From: an uncultured Riemerella sp. | Lineage (GTDB): Bacteria; Bacteroidota; Bacteroidia; Flavobacteriales; Weeksellaceae | Direction of reading: 5' to 3' | NCBI GenBank assembly: GCA_938037185.1 | Contig: CALHQK010000129.1 | Span: forward strand, 1 to 9,892 | Length of the DNA: 9,892 nucleotides | Shown: positions 6,596-9,892 of the stretch, piece after piece | Layout: every line of letters begins with the position of its first letter | How positions within the stretch are numbered: position 1 is the first letter of the stretch | Made by a program: the position numbers and the translations under genes | Notes under the pieces: generated by a model | Seen by the model: the letters and a program-made list of their open reading frames with translations, nothing else | What the model was told of the DNA's origin: nothing | Database searches by the model: none

Positions 6596-7105
6596 ATGTC
6601 TTCATTAGAGCAGGAATTTTTGGAGAGAGTAGAAAAGCATAAAGGCGTGCTTTTCAAAATTTCCAAGATGTATATGGACGAGCCCGAAGACCAGAATGAT
6701 TTGTTTCAGGAAATCACTTATCAGCTGTGGAAAGCCTACCCGAGTTTTGAGGAAAAAAGCAAATTTTCTACTTGGATGTATCGTGTAGCCCTGAATACAG
6801 CGATAGTTTTTCTGAAATCTGAAAAGAAAAGAGGGTTCATCTCTCGGGAAGAAGAAATTCAGAATTTTGACATCAAAAATGAAGAAACCGCCGAAGAAGA
6901 GTACAAAGTAAAAATAATGTATGATGCCATCCACCTGCTGAGCCCGATAGACAAGGCGCTGATTTTCTATTATTTAGAAGACTATTCTGGGAAAGAAATG
7001 GCGGAACAACTAGGAATAACGGAAGGAAACTGCCGCGTAAAACTAAACCGCGCCAAACAGAAGTTGAGCGACTTAGTAAACGAATTGATAAACAAAGAAT
7101 TATAA
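6596..7105 (+). CDS. ECF-type RNA polymerase sigma factor
   Basis: A 169-residue sigma-70 family factor of the extracytoplasmic-function type: regions 2 and 4 only. Region 2 covers about 12-76, with DLFQEITYQLWKAYPSFEEK (35-54) and the -10 recognition part FSTWMYRVALNTAIVFLK (57-74). A short acidic linker (EEEIQN to EETAEEEY, 85-103) joins it to region 4 (about 110-162): LSPIDKALIFYYLEDYSGKE (115-134) and the helix-turn-helix MAEQLGITEGNCRVKLNRAK (135-154), which reads the -35 element. The start ATG at 6596 is preceded by an A/T-rich leader, usual for the phylum. A membrane protein gene follows after 25 bases and probably encodes its anti-sigma factor. No catalytic or sensor domain is attached, so the signal must come through that partner. 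Confidence 0.93.
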   Translation: MSSLEQEFLERVEKHKGVLFKISKMYMDEPEDQNDLFQEITYQLWKAYPSFEEKSKFSTWMYRVALNTAIVFLKSEKKRGFISREEEIQNFDIKNEETAEEEYKVKIMYDAIHLLSPIDKALIFYYLEDYSGKEMAEQLGITEGNCRVKLNRAKQKLSDLVNELINKEL

Positions 7106-7130
7106 AATAATAATTTAATAAAAAATTCTA

Positions 7131-7901
7131 ATGGATTTAGAAAACTTAAAACAAGTGTGGGATAAGGAAAAAATAGAATCCATTCCCGAAATTTCCTTGG
7201 AAAAGCAAAAAGAAATTCATACACCTTTGGAAATGATTCGGAAGAATATGCGGGCTGAATTTAGGATAAGTACTATTTTTCCGCTTTTTGGGATACAGAT
7301 TTTTTTCACAGTGAAAGGAAGAGAGCAGACCTTTTTCCTTATCATGTTAGCTTTTATAGCTCTATTTATTCTAGGATATTATTATTTAAAATTTTATAGC
7401 TTTTATAAAAAACTAAACACCAAAAATCTTAATACTTATCATAATATTTTAGATTTAAGGTACGAATTGGTTTTAAATTCAGAGCTTTATAAATCTTTTT
7501 ATATTGCTTTCATTCCCATTGTGCTAGGCTTGTATTCTATTTTATATTTGGATAAAAAGTATTTTGACATCACTTTCTTTACCATACTATGTTTATCATT
7601 CTGTGTGGTTGTGTATTTTATAGGAAAATACTTGATGTATGAAAGTTATGGAAAACACATCATGAAGATTTCTAAAATCGTAGCCGAAATCACAGGAGAA
7701 GAAGATGGTTTTGAATATGATAGAAGTTTCCTGAAAATCCAAAAAGAATTCGTTTTCCTACAAAAGGCAAGAAATTTCTGCAATGAAAAATTCGGAAAGT
7801 ATGGTCAAATAGCGTATATTATATTTCTTATAATTTCACTATTGTTAATCTCGTTTTTAGTAGGAGTTTGTGTTGGGATTTTATATGTTATTATAACATA
7901 A
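7131..7901 (+). CDS. Polytopic membrane protein, putative anti-sigma factor
   Basis: A 256-residue inner-membrane protein directly downstream of the ECF sigma gene. It opens with a soluble, charged segment (1-46, MDLENLKQVWDKEKIES), a start seen in many Bacteroidota proteins encoded after ECF sigma factors. About five hydrophobic segments follow: roughly 47-61, 67-88, 123-140, 145-168 and 227-255. Between the fourth and fifth lies a soluble stretch (169-226, KIQKEFVFLQKARNFCNEKF), probably helical. The N-terminal segment is the likely sigma-binding part by analogy, but it has no HxxxCxxC zinc anti-sigma motif. No enzymatic signature is seen. The assignment rests on position (25-base gap, same strand, no terminator between) and on topology. 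If it is not an anti-sigma factor, it is a membrane protein of unknown function in the same operon. Confidence 0.75.
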   Translation: MDLENLKQVWDKEKIESIPEISLEKQKEIHTPLEMIRKNMRAEFRISTIFPLFGIQIFFTVKGREQTFFLIMLAFIALFILGYYYLKFYSFYKKLNTKNLNTYHNILDLRYELVLNSELYKSFYIAFIPIVLGLYSILYLDKKYFDITFFTILCLSFCVVVYFIGKYLMYESYGKHIMKISKIVAEITGEEDGFEYDRSFLKIQKEFVFLQKARNFCNEKFGKYGQIAYIIFLIISLLLISFLVGVCVGILYVIIT

Positions 7902-7917
7902 TATCATTTCAAAGCAT

Positions 7918-7944
7918 AAAAAAAGCGACCTATGAAAAGTCGCT
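7918..7944 (-). terminator. Hairpin with minus-strand T tract, convergent region
   Basis: Stem AGCGAC (7924-7929) with GTCGCT (7939-7944), 9-base loop. The run of seven A residues at 7918-7924 gives a T tract directly after the stem on the minus strand, so it terminates leftward transcription and protects the sigma operon from read-through. The plus-strand side lacks a T run, so termination of the sigma operon here would be weak. Confidence 0.6.
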
Positions 7945-8071
7945 AATATGAGTGGTGGTAAATTAATCGTAGAACAATGAATAACTTATTTATAGAACAT
8001 GTAAAAAGCAGTACTTTTTAGACCTACCAATAATGAGTACTTTCATTTGTGAGAAATTTATAACAAAAATA

Positions 8072-8114
8072 CAAAAAATGGGCATACAAATATCCTCTGG
8101 TACTTATATGCCCA
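8072..8114 (-). terminator. Probable terminator of the DJ-1/PfpI gene
   Basis: An 8-bp perfect inverted repeat TGGGCATA (8079-8086) and TATGCCCA (8107-8114) with a 20-base loop. On the minus strand it is followed at once by a T-rich tract (complement of 8072-8078 and beyond). It lies 20 bases past the stop codon of the DJ-1/PfpI gene. The loop is long, which is the only weak point. Confidence 0.65.
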
Positions 8115-8134
8115 AGTTATTAGGTGTTTATCAG

Positions 8135-8899
8135 TTATTTTTTCAGTTCTTTTACGATGGCTTCGCCTACGCTTTTCGCAGATTGAGGATTTTGTCCTGT
8201 GATAAGGCGGCTGTCTACGCTTATTTTATCCTGCCATAAGTCTGCTTTATCAATGATAGCTCCGCGCTCTTTTAGGGTGTTTTCCAAAGAGAAAGGTACT
8301 ACTTTTTCCAATTTCACAGCTTGTTCTTCTTCATTGGTGAAAGGACTTACTTTTTTGCCGTCTACTAAATATTTTCCATTAGAAAGTTTGATATTTACAA
8401 GTCCAGCTGGACCGTGGCAAACAGCTGCAACAATGCCATTCTGCTCATAAATTTCTGCTGCTATTTTGGCAAGCGCTTCATTATCAGCAAAATCCCACAT
8501 CGTGCCGTGTCCCCCTGCATAGAAGATAGCAGCGTAGTCCTTAGCTTTTACTTCTGAAGGTTTTTTGGTATGGGCAAGCTTTTCTTGATAGTCGGCACTT
8601 TCCCAATATTTTTTGTTAATAGGGTCTTTTAAATCAATACCATAAGCTTCGGTTGCACCTCCTTTCGGGCTTACGAAATCTACCTCATAACCTGCTTGGG
8701 TAAGTTCTTCTAAAGGATGAGTCACTTCTCCTAAGAAATAGCCTGTTTTATCACCTGTATTGCCTAGTTGTGTGTGGCTTGTAACCACGAATAATACTTT
8801 TTTGCTCATTTTTCTATTTATTTTTTTACTTGTTTTTTTAGTTTGCGCAAAAGCTACTACGGAGCAGATAAGAGCAAACAATAAGATTATTTTTTTCAT
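8135..8899 (-). CDS. DJ-1/PfpI (Hsp31-like) family protein with an apparent signal peptide
   Basis: A 254-residue protein. Residues 34-254 are a class I glutamine-amidotransferase-like fold of the DJ-1/ThiJ/PfpI superfamily, nearest in look to the Hsp31/glyoxalase III-type members: GYFLGEVTHPLEEL (53-66) with Glu58, DFVSPKGG (74-81), YAGGHGTMWDF (127-137), and the nucleophile elbow AAVCHGPAGL (158-167) with Cys161-His162. Members handle methylglyoxal (to lactate) or act as chaperones or proteases; the exact activity is not readable. Residues 1-19 (MKKIILLFALICSVVAFAQ) look like a signal peptide with an AFA-Q cleavage site, followed by a lysine-rich linker to Met31. A second start at Met31 (ATG 8807-8809), preceded by an A-rich leader, would give a cytosolic 224-residue form like most relatives. 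The gene lies 99 bases downstream of the Crp/Fnr gene, with its own promoter and a perfect CRP-type operator. Confidence 0.9.
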   Translation of the reverse strand: MKKIILLFALICSVVAFAQTKKTSKKINRKMSKKVLFVVTSHTQLGNTGDKTGYFLGEVTHPLEELTQAGYEVDFVSPKGGATEAYGIDLKDPINKKYWESADYQEKLAHTKKPSEVKAKDYAAIFYAGGHGTMWDFADNEALAKIAAEIYEQNGIVAAVCHGPAGLVNIKLSNGKYLVDGKKVSPFTNEEEQAVKLEKVVPFSLENTLKERGAIIDKADLWQDKISVDSRLITGQNPQSAKSVGEAIVKELKK

Positions 8900-8923
8900 T
8901 GATAATGAATTTTAAATTCAAGA

Positions 8924-8956
8924 CAAAAGTACAATGAAAAAGCATTCGTGGTCAAT
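8924..8956 (-). promoter_or_regulatory. Probable promoter of the DJ-1/PfpI gene
   Basis: Minus-strand TACTTTTG (8924-8931) matches TAnnTTTG exactly, with ATTG (8953-8956) as a near -33 element after a 21-base spacer. The predicted start of transcription is about 8920, about 20 bases ahead of the ATG at 8899. The CRP-type palindrome lies upstream of it. Confidence 0.62.
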
Positions 8957-8976
8957 GATGTAAGTCACTATTTTGG

Positions 8977-8992
8977 TGTGAGGTATGTCACA
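8977..8992. promoter_or_regulatory. Perfect CRP-type operator, TGTGA-N6-TCACA
   Basis: TGTGA (8977-8981), six bases GGTATG, TCACA (8988-8992): a 5-6-5 palindrome identical to the E. coli CRP consensus. Its centre (8984.5) is about 64 bases upstream of the predicted start of the DJ-1/PfpI transcript. A poorer copy AATGA-N6-TCACT (8954-8969) is centred 23 bases nearer the promoter, near -41. The gene for a Crp/Fnr-family regulator ends 7 bases away, at 8999. Binding by that regulator is inferred. Confidence 0.6.
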
Positions 8993-8998
8993 GGAGAG

Positions 8999-9559
8999 CT
9001 AGTACAATCGGCTGAGGGTCTCTCGCGATACGCCTAAATAGGAGGCGATGAGGCTTTTAGGGAGGCGCTGCAAAAGTGAGGGATACAGCTCTAAAAACTG
9101 CTCGTAGCGGGTGCGGGCATCACTGCTCAGGAGGGAAAGGATACGCCTTTGCTGTGCGGCATAACCCATATTGCCTTTTTTGCGCCAAAAAGTACTCATT
9201 TTAGGGAGTTCGGCACATAGTTTTTCTTTGTTTTCGTAGGAAATAACCAATACTTGCGTATCTTCCAAACAACTAACATCCAAGGTGGCTTCTTTTTGGT
9301 GAAAAAAAGCCTGATAATCAGTTACCCACCAGTCTTCCATAGCAAATTGCAGAATGTGTTCCTTGCCACTGAGGTCTGTTTGTGAGGCTTTCAGCAGTCC
9401 GTGAACAACCCAGTATTCATTGGTGACTAATATTCCCTCTTGTACCAAAAATTGGTGTTTTTTGAATGATTGTTCTACAAAAAAAGAGGCGATGAAGTCA
9501 AATTCTTCATCACTTAAAGCGACGATTTTTTCTATATGGGAGCGTAATAAGGAGTGCAT
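8999..9559 (-). CDS. Crp/Fnr-family transcriptional regulator
   Basis: A 186-residue DNA-binding regulator. Residues about 15-115 form a cyclic-nucleotide-binding-like beta roll (SFKKHQFLVQEG, EYWVVHGLLKASQTD, GKEHILQFAMEDWWVTD). The Arg-Ser pair that holds cAMP in CRP is absent (ATLDVSC occupies that position), and there is no Fnr-type iron-sulfur cysteine cluster, so the ligand, if any, is unknown. A dimer helix follows (about 116-140). The C-terminal winged helix-turn-helix is short: SLLQRLPKSLIASYLGVSRE (161-180), then TLSRLY to the end. In the recognition helix Arg179, Glu180 and Arg184 match CRP Arg180, Glu181 and Arg185, which read TGTGA half-sites. The ATG at 9557-9559 was preferred over an in-frame TTG at 9578-9580, which overlaps the -7 promoter element. 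The 3' part of the gene is clearly richer in GC (about 54% over 9001-9120 by my count) than the rest of the window. Confidence 0.9.
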   Translation of the reverse strand: MHSLLRSHIEKIVALSDEEFDFIASFFVEQSFKKHQFLVQEGILVTNEYWVVHGLLKASQTDLSGKEHILQFAMEDWWVTDYQAFFHQKEATLDVSCLEDTQVLVISYENKEKLCAELPKMSTFWRKKGNMGYAAQQRRILSLLSSDARTRYEQFLELYPSLLQRLPKSLIASYLGVSRETLSRLY

Positions 9560-9572
9560 AATGCTTAGTGAT

Positions 9573-9725
9573 TTAGGCAAATATAGATAATAATTCTTTA
9601 ATATTCTCAGGCTTGTTGAAGGATAAGGCTCTTGTCATCGGGAGGGCATCAGTTCTACATTGATTATATATTTGTTCTTGTGCTTGGTTAAGGGTAAATA
9701 CCCGATGCATAGAGTTTTTTATCAT
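9573..9725 (-). CDS. Small open frame, 50 codons, doubtful gene
   Basis: An ATG-started frame of 50 residues, beginning MIKNSMHRVFTLNQAQEQIY and ending KPENIKELLSIFA. Not recognised. Its composition is protein-like (mixed charged and hydrophobic residues, no low complexity). Its ATG overlaps the TGA of another open frame (9722-9853) in the four-base ATGA arrangement, and it ends 13 bases before the Crp/Fnr start. Against it, the -7 element of the Crp/Fnr gene lies within its last codons and no promoter of its own is evident. It may be the remnant of a longer gene broken by frameshifts. Confidence 0.25.
   Translation of the reverse strand: MIKNSMHRVFTLNQAQEQIYNQCRTDALPMTRALSFNKPENIKELLSIFA
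9578..9585 (-). promoter_or_regulatory. -7 promoter element of the Crp/Fnr gene
   Basis: Minus-strand TATATTTG matches TAnnTTTG exactly and lies 18 bases before the ATG at 9559, giving a leader of about 15 bases. No good -33 element is seen about 20 bases upstream. The element overlaps the in-frame TTG codon, which argues against that codon as the start. Confidence 0.5.
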
Positions 9726-9892
9726 ATATACAATAGCAGCAAGTCGTATTCCTCGCCGAGATACAAGGAAGAAGAGTCGATATCTACCATCTCCAAATGC
9801 CCCCTAACCTGACCAATCTTTTTGGTATCCCCCAGCTTTATATTGATAAAAAATTAGGTAGATTAATTACCCATTTAAGTAATGATTATAAA
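9586..9892. other. Right-end region of short, frame-switching open stretches, possible decayed gene
   Basis: About 300 bases without a clear gene. On the minus strand three short open stretches succeed each other in three different frames: 9841-9885 (15 codons), 9722-9853 (43 codons, no good start, containing KKIGQVRGHLEMVDID and YLGEEYDLLLLYI) and 9573-9725 (50 codons from an ATG). Successive protein-like stretches shifting frame are what a degraded coding sequence would look like, but I recognise no family, so chance is not excluded. I saw no terminal inverted repeats, tRNA or other RNA here. Confidence 0.3.

Noticed and set aside
8002..8020. Hairpin TAAAAAG-CAGTA-CTTTTTA in the convergent region.
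   Set aside because: Seven perfect base pairs but nearly all A-T; such repeats arise easily in this base composition, and better terminators lie on both sides.
8033..8239. A 68-codon plus-strand open frame in the convergent region.
   Set aside because: Its second half is antisense to the DJ-1/PfpI gene and its first half runs through that gene's terminator hairpin; no protein features.
9560..9580. TTG start at 9578-9580 for the Crp/Fnr regulator (193 residues).
   Set aside because: The TTG overlaps the exact -7 element TATATTTG, so the codon would probably not be in the transcript; the ATG at 9557-9559 gives a normal N-terminus.
1..9892. CRISPR arrays, insertion sequences, tRNAs and phage or defence genes.
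   Set aside because: Looked for on both strands; no regularly spaced repeats, transposase, terminal inverted repeats, cloverleaf or defence-type domains were seen.

Overview
The window looks like chromosomal DNA from a low-GC member of the Bacteroidota, most likely a flavobacterium of the Weeksellaceae type (Chryseobacterium, Riemerella or Bergeyella relatives). The reasons are the A/T-rich leaders without Shine-Dalgarno sequences, repeated matches to the Bacteroidota -7 promoter element TAnnTTTG, the style of the proteins (RibB with a decayed RibA half, Crp/Fnr regulator beside a DJ-1/PfpI protein, ECF sigma factor followed by a polytopic membrane protein), and the RNase P RNA sequence. The genus is an inference; the phylum is well supported.

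Layout. Bases 1-250 are the 3' part of the RNase P RNA gene (rnpB), whose 5' part lies outside the window. A bidirectional hairpin terminator separates it from a compact minus-strand operon read as ribB-like gene (1949-3064), CorA-type magnesium transporter (1039-1944) and SAM methyltransferase (296-1024), with gaps of 4 and 14 bases. Upstream is a minus-strand GrpB/UPF0157 gene (3118-3681). It is divergent from pnuC (3738-4388, plus), and the two share a 56-base region holding two opposed, interleaved promoters. Two tightly coupled minus-strand genes of unknown function follow, a lipoprotein (4719-5234) and an 80-residue membrane protein (4475-4717). Next come pncB (5337-6509, plus) with a clear terminator, then an ECF sigma factor (6596-7105) with a putative membrane anti-sigma partner (7131-7901). 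The right end carries a minus-strand pair, a Crp/Fnr-family regulator (8999-9559) and a DJ-1/PfpI-family protein with an apparent signal peptide (8135-8899). The last ~300 bases hold only short open frames and look degenerate.

How the genes work together. PnuC (nicotinamide riboside uptake) and PncB (nicotinic acid to NAMN) are two entry points of NAD salvage. They lie near each other but in separate transcription units. The ribB-like gene supplies the C4 precursor of riboflavin, while its GTP cyclohydrolase II half has no cysteine and so cannot bind the catalytic zinc in the usual way. A functional ribA is therefore expected elsewhere in the genome.

The most interesting point is in the Crp/Fnr-DJ-1 pair. 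A perfect 5-6-5 palindrome TGTGA-N6-TCACA, identical to the E. coli CRP consensus, sits between the two genes about 64 bases upstream of the predicted DJ-1 start of transcription. The regulator's recognition helix keeps the Arg-Glu-xxx-Arg code that reads such sites, although it lacks the cAMP-binding Arg-Ser. This suggests a local regulator-target circuit of unknown signal. No mobile element, CRISPR array or tRNA was found, and most of the window is ordinary housekeeping or accessory metabolism.
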